NCBI GenBank assembly: GCA_002421005.1
Contig: DIJC01000001.1
Coordinates: 150,314-214,313 of the forward strand
Origin: Enterobacteriaceae bacterium UBA5654
Lineage (GTDB): Bacteria > Pseudomonadota > Gammaproteobacteria > Enterobacterales > Enterobacteriaceae
DNA: 64,000 nt
Reading direction: 5' to 3'
Part shown: piece after piece, positions 15,596-24,305 of the stretch
How positions within the stretch are numbered: the first letter of the stretch is position 1
Layout of the letters: the number at the start of each line of letters is the position of its first letter
Position numbers and translations under genes: made by a program
The notes under the pieces: model-generated
What the model saw: the letters and a program-made list of their open reading frames with translations, nothing else
What the model was told of the DNA's origin: nothing
Databases searched by the model: none

Positions 15596-16816
15596 ATGGC
15601 AACTGAACAACCGGCAATTACCCGCGCAACGTTTGATGAAGTGATTCTGCCAATTTATGCACCCGCAGAATTTATCCCGGTCAAGGGGCTGGGCAGCCGG
15701 GTGTGGGATCAGCAGGGGAAGGAGTACGTTGACTTTGCCGGTGGCATTGCGGTGACGGCACTGGGTCACTGTCATCCGGCGCTGGTTGAGGCGCTGAAAA
15801 CGCAGGGTGAAACGCTGTGGCACACCAGCAACGTGTTCACCAACGAGCCAGCGCTACGCCTGGGCCGTAAGATTGTCGAGGCCACTTTTGCCGAGCGCGT
15901 GGTGTTCATGAACTCCGGCACCGAAGCCAACGAAACCGCTTTTAAGCTGGCGCGTTACTATGCCTCCACCCGTCACAGCCCCTACAAAACGAAAATCATC
16001 GCCTTCCATAACGCATTTCACGGACGTTCGCTGTTTACCGTCTCGGTCGGCGGGCAACCCAAATACTCCGACGGCTTTGGTCCAAAACCGGCTGACATTA
16101 TTCACGTCCCGTTTAATGACCTGCACGCGGTAAAAGCGGTAATGGACGATCATACCTGCGCGGTAGTGGTCGAGCCGATTCAGGGTGAGGGCGGCGTGAC
16201 GGCGGCGACACCGGAATTCTTGCAGGGGCTGCGCGAACTGTGTGACCAGCATCAGGCGCTGCTGGTCTTTGACGAAGTGCAATGCGGAATGGGGCGCACC
16301 GGCGATCTCTTTGCTTATATGCACTACGGCGTGACGCCGGATATTCTCACCAGCGCCAAAGCGCTCGGCGGCGGTTTTCCGATCAGCGCGATGCTAACCA
16401 CCCATGATATCGCCAGCGCCTTTCATGCCGGATCGCACGGTTCGACCTACGGCGGCAACCCGCTGGCCTGCGCGGTCGCGGGCGCGGCGTTCGATATCAT
16501 CAATACGCCGCACGTGCTCGACGGCGTAAACGCCAAACGGCAGATTTTTGTTGAGCATCTGCAAAAAATCGACCAGAAATACGCTATTTTCAGCGATATT
16601 CGTGGAATGGGTCTGCTGATTGGCGCAGAGCTGAAGCCGCAGTACAAAGGCTGTGCGCGGGATTTCCTGTATGCCGCCGCGCAGGAAGGCGTGATGGTGC
16701 TGAACGCCGGACCGGACGTAATGCGCTTTGCCCCGTCGCTGGTGGTAGAAGAGGCGGATATTCACGAAGGGCTGGAACGCTTCGCGCAGGCGGTGGCGAA
16801 ACGGGTTAACGCTTAG
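15596..16816 (+). CDS. argD: Acetylornithine/succinyldiaminopimelate aminotransferase ArgD
   Basis: 406 residues, the standard length. This is a class III PLP aminotransferase with MNSGTEANETAFKLAR (cofactor phosphate loop), LLVFDEVQCGMGRTG (pyridine-binding aspartate) and SAKALGGGFPI holding the Schiff-base lysine near 255. It acts in arginine synthesis (N-acetylornithine) and lysine synthesis (succinyl-DAP). The ATG at 15596 matches the family; an upstream ATG at 15572 is in frame but poorly placed. Its end overlaps the convergent yhfK by 11 bases. Confidence 0.98.
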   Translation: MATEQPAITRATFDEVILPIYAPAEFIPVKGLGSRVWDQQGKEYVDFAGGIAVTALGHCHPALVEALKTQGETLWHTSNVFTNEPALRLGRKIVEATFAERVVFMNSGTEANETAFKLARYYASTRHSPYKTKIIAFHNAFHGRSLFTVSVGGQPKYSDGFGPKPADIIHVPFNDLHAVKAVMDDHTCAVVVEPIQGEGGVTAATPEFLQGLRELCDQHQALLVFDEVQCGMGRTGDLFAYMHYGVTPDILTSAKALGGGFPISAMLTTHDIASAFHAGSHGSTYGGNPLACAVAGAAFDIINTPHVLDGVNAKRQIFVEHLQKIDQKYAIFSDIRGMGLLIGAELKPQYKGCARDFLYAAAQEGVMVLNAGPDVMRFAPSLVVEEADIHEGLERFAQAVAKRVNA

Positions 16817-18881
16817 TTCTCTTCAGCCAAATCCCATGATGCGGGCGCTGACGCCAGGCTACCGACGAAATGGTATGCATGGTGTTCAGATGCCCCAGAA
16901 TGCGCTCCAGATGCCGCTCCATGGTGCTTAACGGCCCTTGCGGGGCGGCGTCCGGCGCTTCGAGAATATTGACATCCCCCGCGCTGCCCGGCCCGTCAGA
17001 TTTCAGCCGCTGCTGGCAGCGTTGCAGCGCAATTTCACAGGATTGCAGATAACGCTGCGCCAGATCCGGCGTCAGCATATTGTGCTCGCGTGCCAGCGTG
17101 GTCATGGCGTTGATATGCTCGACAATAAACTGGCTGTGCGTGACCCACAGTTTCATATCTTCCAGATACCGGCTATTAAATCCCGGCTCCTGCATGGCCT
17201 GGTTCAGCGAGTTAAACAGCGCGTTATGCGCCTGGTTGACCCGCATCCGCTGGTACGCCAGGGTCGGAGCCTGCGGATCGTCGCTTAAAATCAGCCGCAG
17301 TGCCTCCTGATCCGCCTCCAGCGCACTGTCCGCGTTCTTGCGCAGCAGGCCGCTTTGCCACTGCGGCCACAGCCAGACCATGCCGCCGAATGCAATCAGG
17401 CAGCCCAGCGCGGTGTCGATCATCCTCGGCAGAATAAACTGTTCGCCATTAAGATTGATCAACTGGAGGGTGTACACCGCCGTGACTGTAAAACCGATCA
17501 TCGCCCAGCCGTAGTTTTTGCGCAGGATCAGATAGCTGATAAGGGTGATCGCCAACATGGCGCAGAGCGTAAAACCGTCCGGGACGTTAAAATGCAGCGT
17601 CGCCCCGGCGATGACCAGCCCCACCAGCGTGCCAAGCGTTCGATGCAGAATGCGCACCCGCGTGGCACCGTAGCCGTTTTGGGTGACGAACATGATGGTC
17701 ATTAAGATCCAGTAGGGCTTCGGCAGGTGGAGAACGCTTCCCGCCAGGCTGGCGATACTGAGCATGACGCTAAGACGCGCCGAGGTGCGCAGGGCGGGGG
17801 ACTTCAGCGATAAATAGCTTTTCAGCGCCGCCCACAGCGGCAGACGGCGCTGGCGGTCGGCCATTAAATCACGCGGATAAAGCGGACGCAGGGTGCGCAG
17901 CACGCGGGCGATACGGCTAAAGTGCCAGGCGCAGAACTGACCCACCGGGTTATCCGGGTTCTGACGGGCGATTTTCTCCAGCGCGCCGATCTGCTTGTCC
18001 ATATTGAAGCGGCCAGAATAATGATGGTACAGAATGTCGTCCGCCATCACCCGCAGACGGGCGGCAACGGTTTGCGCATTCCAGCGGATCACCGCTTCCG
18101 CATGGCTTTGTTCTACCAGCTTTTGTACCTCTTCCGGCTGGTGCAGGCTGACCGAAATATGTTCCTGCAAATCCAGCGCCATCTGGAACATCCAGCGCAG
18201 CCGCCTGTAGTTATGGTGTTTTTTCTCCGACAGCATGTACAGCTGTTGATAGCACTGGGTAATGAGATCGACCGTTTTTTGCTGGCGGGCAAGCAGCGGC
18301 GGCAGGGCTTTTTGCGGATCGACATGCTGGGTCAGCAGGCTGTATTTGGCTTCGCAATAGTCGGCAAGCTGGCGGTAAAGCAGGCTGAGCGACTCGCGCA
18401 GCGGCTGTTCGCGCCACAGCCAGAACCAGAACCAGTTAAATAAACCGTACCAGAGCGTACCCGTCGCGTAGAGCAGCATCGGCTGCCAGACCGGAACGGA
18501 CCCCGCGAGGCTAAGCGTGAAAATGGCTGCAATTAATGAGGCCGGGAGCAGACGCGCATGCAGCGGACTGATTTCCGCGGTAACGCCGAGGATCAGCGCC
18601 AGCGCGGTAAGCACCAGCGGCAGCGGCGCGCCCTGCGCCAGCAAAAGCTGTACCGCCAGGCTGCTGCCTGCAAACAGCGAGCCGCCGACAATCAGACGTT
18701 TGAAAAAGCGTTTGTGCGGGGTATCCAGACCGGCGATGTTGCAGCAGGCGGGCACCAGCGAGAAGAGCAGGCCATACTGAAGCCGATCGATTATCAGACC
18801 GACAGCCACGGGCAAACAGAGCACCAGGGTTTGTCGTAGTGCGTAATTCACTTCCGGGTGATAGATCAGCCTGCGCCACAT
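16806..18881 (-). CDS. yhfK: YhfK, FUSC-family inner-membrane protein
   Basis: 691 residues. It has two hydrophobic halves, residues about 15-150 and about 375-500, separated by a soluble helical region, the layout of the FUSC/aromatic acid exporter (AaeB-like, YccS/YhfK) family. Visible landmarks are ALRQTLVLCLPVAVG near the N-terminus and ILMTIMFVTQNGYGATRVR in the second half. It is a presumed efflux protein; no substrate is established. It lies downstream of crp in the same direction, behind the crp terminator. Confidence 0.93.
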   Translation of the reverse strand: MWRRLIYHPEVNYALRQTLVLCLPVAVGLIIDRLQYGLLFSLVPACCNIAGLDTPHKRFFKRLIVGGSLFAGSSLAVQLLLAQGAPLPLVLTALALILGVTAEISPLHARLLPASLIAAIFTLSLAGSVPVWQPMLLYATGTLWYGLFNWFWFWLWREQPLRESLSLLYRQLADYCEAKYSLLTQHVDPQKALPPLLARQQKTVDLITQCYQQLYMLSEKKHHNYRRLRWMFQMALDLQEHISVSLHQPEEVQKLVEQSHAEAVIRWNAQTVAARLRVMADDILYHHYSGRFNMDKQIGALEKIARQNPDNPVGQFCAWHFSRIARVLRTLRPLYPRDLMADRQRRLPLWAALKSYLSLKSPALRTSARLSVMLSIASLAGSVLHLPKPYWILMTIMFVTQNGYGATRVRILHRTLGTLVGLVIAGATLHFNVPDGFTLCAMLAITLISYLILRKNYGWAMIGFTVTAVYTLQLINLNGEQFILPRMIDTALGCLIAFGGMVWLWPQWQSGLLRKNADSALEADQEALRLILSDDPQAPTLAYQRMRVNQAHNALFNSLNQAMQEPGFNSRYLEDMKLWVTHSQFIVEHINAMTTLAREHNMLTPDLAQRYLQSCEIALQRCQQRLKSDGPGSAGDVNILEAPDAAPQGPLSTMERHLERILGHLNTMHTISSVAWRQRPHHGIWLKRTKR

Positions 18882-18894
18882 AGAGAATAACGAA

Positions 18895-18924
18895 ACCGGC
18901 GCATTCGCAGTGGAATGCGCCGGT
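18895..18924 (-). terminator. crp terminator
   Basis: A perfect 12-bp stem (18895-18906 with 18913-18924, ACCGGCGCATTC and its complement) with a 6-base loop lies eight bases past the crp stop. On the minus strand it runs into TTTCGTTATT. It lies immediately before the yhfK start, so it insulates yhfK from crp. Confidence 0.88.
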
Positions 18925-18932
18925 GAACGAAC

Positions 18933-19565
18933 TTAGCGGGTGCCGTAAACGACGATGGTTTTACCGTGTGCGGAGATCAGGCTCTGATCTTCCAGCATTT
19001 TCAGAATGCGGCCGACGGTTTCACGCGAGCAGCCAACGATCTGGCCGATTTCCTGACGGGTGATTTTGATCTGCATACCGTCCGGGTGAGTCATCGCGTC
19101 CGGCTGTTTGGCGAGGTTAAGCAGCGTCTGCGCGATGCGGCCGGTTACGTCAAGGAAGGCGAGATTGCCGACTTTCTCAGACGTGACCTGTAAGCGGCGC
19201 GCCATTTGCGCTGAAAGACGCATCAGAATGTCCGGGTTAACCTGGATCAGCTGACGGAATTTCTTGTAGGAAATTTCTGCGACTTCACAGGCGGTTTTGG
19301 CCCGCACCCAGGCGCTACGCTCCTGACCTTCTTCAAACAGGCCCAGTTCACCGATGAAATCGCCCTGGTTGAGATAAGAAAGGATCATCTCTTTCCCTTC
19401 TTCATCTTTGATCAGCACTGCCACGGAGCCTTTAACGATGTAATACAACGTTTCCGCTTTTTCACCCTGGTGAATCAGCGTGCTCTTTGATGGGTACTTA
19501 TGAATATGGCAATGAGACAAGAACCATTCTAGAGTCGGGTCTGTTTGCGGTTTGCCAAGCACCAT
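18933..19565 (-). CDS. crp: cAMP receptor protein CRP
   Basis: 210 residues, the universal enterobacterial length. The cyclic-nucleotide domain has IGELGLFEEGQERSAWVRAKT (phosphate-binding cassette with the E, R and S contacts to cAMP). A hinge helix and the DNA-binding helix-turn-helix QEIGQIVGCSRETVGRILKM at about 170-189 follow. It ends VVYGTR. It is the global activator of catabolic genes and, in this window, the likely regulator of ppiA and of itself. Confidence 0.99.
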   Translation of the reverse strand: MVLGKPQTDPTLEWFLSHCHIHKYPSKSTLIHQGEKAETLYYIVKGSVAVLIKDEEGKEMILSYLNQGDFIGELGLFEEGQERSAWVRAKTACEVAEISYKKFRQLIQVNPDILMRLSAQMARRLQVTSEKVGNLAFLDVTGRIAQTLLNLAKQPDAMTHPDGMQIKITRQEIGQIVGCSRETVGRILKMLEDQSLISAHGKTIVVYGTR

Positions 19566-19870
19566 GCGCGGTTATCCTCTGTTATAAACTATCTCCGGCG
19601 GCTAAATGACGTTGCCTCCGGGGTTGCAATCGTGTCCTTCCCTCTGGCGGGGAAGCTGACTGTCGGTATGTTCCGCAGCCGTGTATCTGATGACCCGTGC
19701 ATACATGCACTAAGTCAATATATCACTGTAGCATCCCGTCTGTTTTAGCATAGCTTTTGCCGCCTGTCTCCTGGTGTCTCGCTTCAGCATGACGCAGGTC
19801 GCCTTCCGTTGCGAGAATTGTTATGTGCGCGTAATCTGGGAAGAAAATTGCCATACGGGAGTTGATGAAT
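19566..19870. promoter_or_regulatory. Divergent crp-yhfA regulatory region
   Basis: This 305-bp gene-free stretch separates crp from yhfA. On the minus strand 19720-19760 reads GCTATGCTAAAACAG followed by GGATGCTACAGTGATA, nearly as in the E. coli crp promoter. About 40 bases downstream is TGTATGCACGGGTCATCAGA (complement of 19686-19705), the place of E. coli CRP site 1. It keeps the left TGTAT but has a weakened right half. The long crp leader is also conserved in outline. No separate yhfA promoter is clear. Confidence 0.6.
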
Positions 19871-20275
19871 ATGCAAGCGCGAGTGAAGTGGGTTGAAGGG
19901 TTAACGTTCCTGGGCGAGTCGGCTTCCGGCCACCAGATTTTAATGGACGGTAACTCCGGTGATAAAGCGCCCAGCCCGATGGAAATGGTGCTGATGGCGG
20001 CAGGCGGATGCAGTGCGATTGACGTGGTCTCGATCCTGCAAAAGGGGCGTCAGGAGGTTACCCACTGCGAGGTGAAACTGACCTCAGAGCGCCGTGAAGA
20101 GGCCCCGCGCCTGTTCACCCATATCAATTTGCACTTTATCGTCACCGGTCACGATTTGAAAGACAGCGCCGTGTCCCGCGCGGTAGACCTCTCGGCAGAG
20201 AAATACTGTTCGGTAGCGCTGATGCTGGAAAAAGCCGTGAATATTACCCATTCATACGAAGTGAACGTTGCCTGA
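19871..20275 (+). CDS. yhfA: YhfA, OsmC/Ohr-like protein
   Basis: 134 residues of the OsmC superfamily. The two redox cysteines expected for the family are visible in AAGGCSAIDVVSIL and EKYCSVALML. The length and sequence match E. coli YhfA. Family members reduce organic hydroperoxides as dimers, but this YhfA branch has no proven substrate. The ATG at 19871 (MQARVKWVEG) is the conserved start, although two in-frame starts lie just upstream. It is divergent from crp and convergent with prkB. Confidence 0.93.
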   Translation: MQARVKWVEGLTFLGESASGHQILMDGNSGDKAPSPMEMVLMAAGGCSAIDVVSILQKGRQEVTHCEVKLTSERREEAPRLFTHINLHFIVTGHDLKDSAVSRAVDLSAEKYCSVALMLEKAVNITHSYEVNVA

Positions 20276-20281
20276 TCCGTC

Positions 20282-20314
20282 GCCGGGCCTCGCGCCCGGC
20301 TATTCGATTTTTTT
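20282..20314 (+). terminator. yhfA terminator overlapping the prkB 3' end
   Basis: The 7-bp stem GCCGGGC/GCCCGGC (20282-20288 with 20294-20300) and a 5-base loop start seven bases past the yhfA stop. TATTCGATTTTTTT follows, although that T-run lies within the last codons of the convergent prkB. Confidence 0.65.
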
Positions 20315-21169
20315 GCCTTCCACCAGCCGCTGAACCAGCGGCAGCATGATCAGCTCCATCGCCAGCCCCATTTTCCCGCCCGGCACCACTAAAGTATTGA
20401 TGTGAGATATAAATGAGCCTTGCAGCATCGCCAGCAGCCAGGGGAAATCGATGCCTTCGAGGTTGCGGAAGTGGATCACCACAAAACTTTCATCCAGCGA
20501 CGGGATGCCTTTGGCGGCAAACGGGTTGGAGGTGTCAACGGTCGGCACCCGCTGGAAGTTGATATGGGTGCGGGAGAACTGCGGGGTGATGAAGTTAATG
20601 TAGTCCTCCATTGAACGCACCACCGAGTCCATCACCGCCTCGCGCGAATGCCCACGCTCGCTGGTATCGCGGATCAGTTTCTGGATCCACTCGAGGTTAA
20701 CAATAGGCACCACGCCCACCAGCAAATCAACATGGCGGGCGACGTCATGCTGCGGCGTCACCACGCCGCCATGCAGTCCTTCATAAAACAGCACGTCGGT
20801 CGGTTCCGGCAGCGGCTGCCACGGCGTGAAGGTGCCGGGCACCTGATTCCACGGCACTGCTTCATCATAGGTATGCAGGTATTTTCGCGCCTGCCCGGTG
20901 CCCGACCGCCCGTATTCGATAAAGGTTTGTTCCAGCAGGCCGAAATCGTTCGCCTCCGGGCCGAAATAACTAATGTGCCGACCAAGATCGCGCGCTTTGC
21001 GGATCGCCATATCCATTTCCGGGCGGGTGTAGCGATGGAAACTGTCCCCTTCGACTTCTGCCGCGTGCAGGCTGAGCTGGGCAAAGATCTTGCGAAAGGC
21101 GAGGCTGGTGGTGGTGGTTCCCGCCCCGCTGGAGCCTGTGACCGCAATCACCGGATGTTTGGCAGACAT
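20300..21169 (-). CDS. prkB: PrkB, phosphoribulokinase-like P-loop kinase
   Basis: 289 residues. The Walker A motif TGSSGAGTTTTS lies at 11-22, followed by EVEGDSFHRYTRPEMD (substrate-side residues) and FYEGLHGG. The fold is that of phosphoribulokinase/uridine kinase. No Calvin-cycle genes are nearby and the true substrate in heterotrophic enterobacteria is unknown, so the name reflects homology only. It forms a run yheT-yheU-prkB on the minus strand, starting 24 bases after yheU. Confidence 0.93.
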   Translation of the reverse strand: MSAKHPVIAVTGSSGAGTTTTSLAFRKIFAQLSLHAAEVEGDSFHRYTRPEMDMAIRKARDLGRHISYFGPEANDFGLLEQTFIEYGRSGTGQARKYLHTYDEAVPWNQVPGTFTPWQPLPEPTDVLFYEGLHGGVVTPQHDVARHVDLLVGVVPIVNLEWIQKLIRDTSERGHSREAVMDSVVRSMEDYINFITPQFSRTHINFQRVPTVDTSNPFAAKGIPSLDESFVVIHFRNLEGIDFPWLLAMLQGSFISHINTLVVPGGKMGLAMELIMLPLVQRLVEGKKIE

Positions 21170-21193
21170 AGCTACTCCCTGATTATCAGTTAT

Positions 21194-21412
21194 TTAGCCG
21201 CGAAACTGCTTGCGAGGCATGATATTGACCGTCTCATGCAACTCTGACCAGACCAGCACGGCTTCGCCGGTTTGTAACTGGTGCTTTACGTCGGCGACTT
21301 TTTGCGCCAGTGAGCGCTCATGTTCACCATAATCGGTGCCTTCACGCAAGACAAAGCTTTCGATCAGGCTATCGAGGGTTACAGGGTCAAGATCCTGCCA
21401 GGGAATAATCAT
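21194..21412 (-). CDS. yheU: YheU, small conserved protein (UPF0270)
   Basis: 72 residues starting MIIPWQDLDPVTLDSLIESF and containing FVLREGTDYGEHERSLAQKV. Sequence and length match E. coli YheU. It is acidic, with no signal peptide or membrane span. It lies two bases after the yheT stop, so it is probably translated from the same message. No function is established. A longer frame to 21466 overlaps yheT and is not conserved. Confidence 0.94.
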   Translation of the reverse strand: MIIPWQDLDPVTLDSLIESFVLREGTDYGEHERSLAQKVADVKHQLQTGEAVLVWSELHETVNIMPRKQFRG

Positions 21413-21414
21413 CT

Positions 21415-22431
21415 TCAGGCTCCGAGATAGGTTTTCAGCCAGTCGGGAATGCGTTTTTCCAGCCACATTTCCGGGCGGCGCAGCGTACCGCCGACAAAGC
21501 CAACGTGACCGCCGTGCTCGGTAAGCTGGTACTCAACCTGCGGCGGTAAGGTGGCGGGATCGGGAATAACGTGGTGATCCATAAAAGGATCGTCTTTAGC
21601 ATGGATGATCAGCGTCGGTTTAGCGATCTGATTAAGTAACGGCATGGCGCTGCACTGACGATAGTAATCGATCGCGTCAGCAAAACCGTGGATGCGCGCG
21701 GTGATCAGGTCATCAAAATCGCGCAGGCGGCGCACGCGCTTCAACTGAGCCAGCTCAATCGGCAGGGTGCCGGGATAGGCTTTGAGTTTTCGCGACGCGT
21801 TGCCTTTCAGCAGGTTAAGCAAATAGCGCTGATAAACGCGGGAAAAGCCTTTTTCCATATGGTAGCTGCACGCTTCCAGCACAAACGGCGCGGAGACAAT
21901 CACGGCGGCGTCGAGCGGCGCGTCCGCGCCTGCTTTCGCCAGCAGGCACGCCAGCATATTACCGCCGAGTGAATAGCCCACGGCGGCGGTCGGCGCGGGG
22001 CCGAATTCGCGTTTCAGCCAGTGTAAAAACCAGCTACCGTCTTCCGTTTCGCCGGAGTGATAGATGCGGTTCAGGCGGTTTGGCTCGCCGCTACAGCCGC
22101 GAAAATGCATCACCACGCCCAGCCAGCCCTGGTCGCTGGCAGACTGGATCAGGCCGTGGACGTAAGGACTATGCAGGCTGCCTTCCAGCCCGTGAAAGAC
22201 CACCAGCCGGGGTTTGTGCTGCGCCTGCGACGGATCTTCACTCCACGCCAGATCGACAAAATCACCGTCCGGCAGATCCAGACGCTGCCAGACCGGGGTG
22301 AACTGAAGCCTGCGGCGCAGCAGGCGTGGCAGCATGGTTTGCAGATGCGGATTTCGCGCGCCCGGCATCGGGTGGAAAACGCGTGTATCGCCCTGTGTGG
22401 CGAAATGTTCGTCAGATGAAATGTGGGCCAT
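21415..22431 (-). CDS. yheT: YheT, alpha/beta hydrolase of the ABHD1/3 type
   Basis: 338 residues. The catalytic triad is visible as the serine in AVGYSLGGNM (nucleophile elbow), the aspartate in HAKDDPFMD and the histidine in EHGGHVGF. The protein also has LVVFHGLEGS near the oxyanion strand. It is a predicted esterase/lipase with unknown substrate. The start at 22431 (MAHISSDEH) matches the E. coli start; a frame to 22482 exists. In E. coli yheS lies directly upstream, whereas here an accessory block of about 11.5 kb intervenes. Confidence 0.94.
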   Translation of the reverse strand: MAHISSDEHFATQGDTRVFHPMPGARNPHLQTMLPRLLRRRLQFTPVWQRLDLPDGDFVDLAWSEDPSQAQHKPRLVVFHGLEGSLHSPYVHGLIQSASDQGWLGVVMHFRGCSGEPNRLNRIYHSGETEDGSWFLHWLKREFGPAPTAAVGYSLGGNMLACLLAKAGADAPLDAAVIVSAPFVLEACSYHMEKGFSRVYQRYLLNLLKGNASRKLKAYPGTLPIELAQLKRVRRLRDFDDLITARIHGFADAIDYYRQCSAMPLLNQIAKPTLIIHAKDDPFMDHHVIPDPATLPPQVEYQLTEHGGHVGFVGGTLRRPEMWLEKRIPDWLKTYLGA

Positions 22432-22512
22432 AGCACGGATTATGTTAAGAAAGTGGCGCGGTAATATACCGCTTTTCATCACTACGGTTTATGCATTTGA
22501 CGGTAATCGCCG

Positions 22513-23232
22513 CTAGTCGGCAAGCAGATTACGCGAAAACAGATGAATATCGACGTCCGGTTTGCGTCGCCAGAGCCGCGCTTTGCGTGCCCCGGTCGCC
22601 ACACTTTCGCCGGTCTCTTCCAGCATCCCGGAGGCTTCAATGCGGCGGATCAGGCTTTTACGCTGGATCGGCTGGCCGAGGATAATTTCCGTTGCCTCAT
22701 GAAGCTGCGCCTGGGTGAAGGTATCAGGCAGGCAATAAACCGGCAGCAGGGAGTACATCGTCTTTTGCCGCAAGCGGTGCAGGCCCGTCTCAATAATCTT
22801 TTGATGGTCAAATGCCAGGGCGTAACCGTCCAACTCGTCTACCGGCAGCCAGCGGGCATCGCTGACGCTCGCAATATGCGGCGCGCAATCCACCCAGGCG
22901 ATGAGCGCAAACCAGGCGATGGTCAGGCTCCAGCCGCGCGGATCGCGATCCGGGCCGGAAAAGGTATCAAGCTGTTCCAGCCACGACGGGGAAACCCCGG
23001 CTTTTTCGGTGAGCTTACGCAGGGCGGTGTCGCGCGTGTGCTGGTCACGGGCGATATCGATAAACCCGCCCGGCAATCCCCAGCATCCCTGCTGCGGCTG
23101 ACTGGCGCGCTCTACCATCAGGACGCAGAGTTTTCCCTCGTGCAGGGTAAACAGCACGCTGTCCACCGTCACCAGCGGCGAGGGAAAACGGGTGGCGTCG
23201 TAATTCTTCAGGTACTCAGCTTCGGTGATCAT
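22513..23232 (-). CDS. nrtR: NrtR-type transcriptional regulator (Nudix-like domain plus winged helix)
   Basis: 239 residues. Residues about 15-150 form a Nudix-like domain (VTVDSVLFTLHEGKLCVLMVER, split by turns, then GLPGGFIDI). The C-terminal third has a winged-helix pattern, IQRKSLIRRIEASGMLEETG. The Nudix box is decayed: the expected REuxEE reads RKLTEK and the upstream glutamate is arginine, so hydrolysis is unlikely. NrtR proteins sense ADP-ribose and repress NAD genes. Divergent placement to a PRPP synthetase/NadV operon supports that role. Confidence 0.88.
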   Translation of the reverse strand: MITEAEYLKNYDATRFPSPLVTVDSVLFTLHEGKLCVLMVERASQPQQGCWGLPGGFIDIARDQHTRDTALRKLTEKAGVSPSWLEQLDTFSGPDRDPRGWSLTIAWFALIAWVDCAPHIASVSDARWLPVDELDGYALAFDHQKIIETGLHRLRQKTMYSLLPVYCLPDTFTQAQLHEATEIILGQPIQRKSLIRRIEASGMLEETGESVATGARKARLWRRKPDVDIHLFSRNLLAD

Positions 23233-23372
23233 CTGCCGTCTCAGATCGTCGTGGAAAAGGGGCTTTCAGTTTAGCAGCCCATAGCGGTGCAGAATACGTG
23301 CTTTTTTTTTACACATTATCAACGTGTTAATGATAGGGTGCTTTTTGTTTAAAAAATAACTTGCATAATATG

Positions 23373-23407
23373 TGTCTTAGGGACATTATTAAATTGTCGC
23401 AGGGACA
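23373..23407. promoter_or_regulatory. Candidate NrtR operator: two TGTC-N5-GACA palindromes
   Basis: TGTC-TTAGG-GACA (23373-23385) and TGTC-GCAGG-GACA (23395-23407) are 22 bases apart, two helical turns, in the nrtR-prs gap. Both continue TTA, giving the shared core TGTCnnAGGGACATTA. A weak promoter pair TTGCAT (23361-23366) and CATTAT (23384-23389), 17 apart, overlaps them, so binding would block transcription towards prs. Assignment to NrtR is inferred from position. Confidence 0.62.
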
Positions 23408-23428
23408 TTAAATAACTGAGAGGGTGAA

Positions 23429-24292
23429 ATGATGGAACATCGATTGCAGTTATTCATCGATAATCAGCAAATCGCATTCACGCACGGCGTATTTCCCGAT
23501 GGCGCGGTCTGGCTGAAAGTGACCGGTGCGCTGCCACAAACGGCACAGCTGATGCGCATCCGCGCCGCCGCCATGCATGACATGAATGATTTCATGCTGC
23601 TGGCTCAGTTAGTCGATGCCGTGCGTCACACCACCGATGTGCTGGTCAGCCATCTGGAACTGCCGTGGCTGCCGTGGGCGCGTCAGGATCGCTACATGGT
23701 TGACGGAGACAGCTTCGCGCTGAAAGTTTTCGCCCGCCAGCTTAACGTTCTCGGCTTTAATAAAGTGAAAGTGCTCGACCCGCACAGCGATGCCGCCGGG
23801 GCAGCAATCGATAATTTGGTCGGGATCACCCAGGAGCGTTGCCTGCTGCAAAGCGCCACTTTGCGCCGCAGATTTGCCGCCAGAGAACTGATGCTGGTGG
23901 CCCCGGACGCCGGAGCGCTGAAGAAAATCGATGCGGTGGCTAAAGCCGTCGGCGTTTCAGAGTACGCCATTCTGAGCAAAAAACGCGATGTCGCCAGCGG
24001 CAATCTGACGGGATTCGCGCTGGTGGCGGGTGACGTTAAAGGCCGCGACGTGCTGATTGCCGACGACCTGTGCGATGCAGGCGGGACGTTTATCGGCTCT
24101 GCGCAGGTTCTGCGCGAGGCCGGGGCACGCAGCGTCAGCCTGTACGTCACCCACGGCATTTTTTCGAAAGGCGTTGAGAACCTGCTGTCAAACGGCATTG
24201 ACGCCATCTATACCACCACCTCTTTTACCTCACCGTCGCTGCAACATCCGCAGGTTGAGCTGATTGACATTGACGCCATTTACCGCGCTTAA
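23429..24292 (+). CDS. Ribose-phosphate pyrophosphokinase paralogue
   Basis: 287 residues, shorter than housekeeping Prs (about 315). Conserved parts are the ATP loop WARQDRYMVDGDSFALKV, the metal-flag segment DPHSDAAG, VAPDAGALKK, and the PRPP-binding loop IADDLCDAGGTF. It makes PRPP from ribose 5-phosphate and ATP. PRPP is the co-substrate of NadV encoded 13 bases downstream, so this is a dedicated PRPP source for nicotinamide salvage. ATGs at 23429 and 23432 are adjacent, behind GAGAGGGTG. Confidence 0.92.
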   Translation: MMEHRLQLFIDNQQIAFTHGVFPDGAVWLKVTGALPQTAQLMRIRAAAMHDMNDFMLLAQLVDAVRHTTDVLVSHLELPWLPWARQDRYMVDGDSFALKVFARQLNVLGFNKVKVLDPHSDAAGAAIDNLVGITQERCLLQSATLRRRFAARELMLVAPDAGALKKIDAVAKAVGVSEYAILSKKRDVASGNLTGFALVAGDVKGRDVLIADDLCDAGGTFIGSAQVLREAGARSVSLYVTHGIFSKGVENLLSNGIDAIYTTTSFTSPSLQHPQVELIDIDAIYRA

Positions 24293-24305
24293 CGGAGACA
24301 ACACC

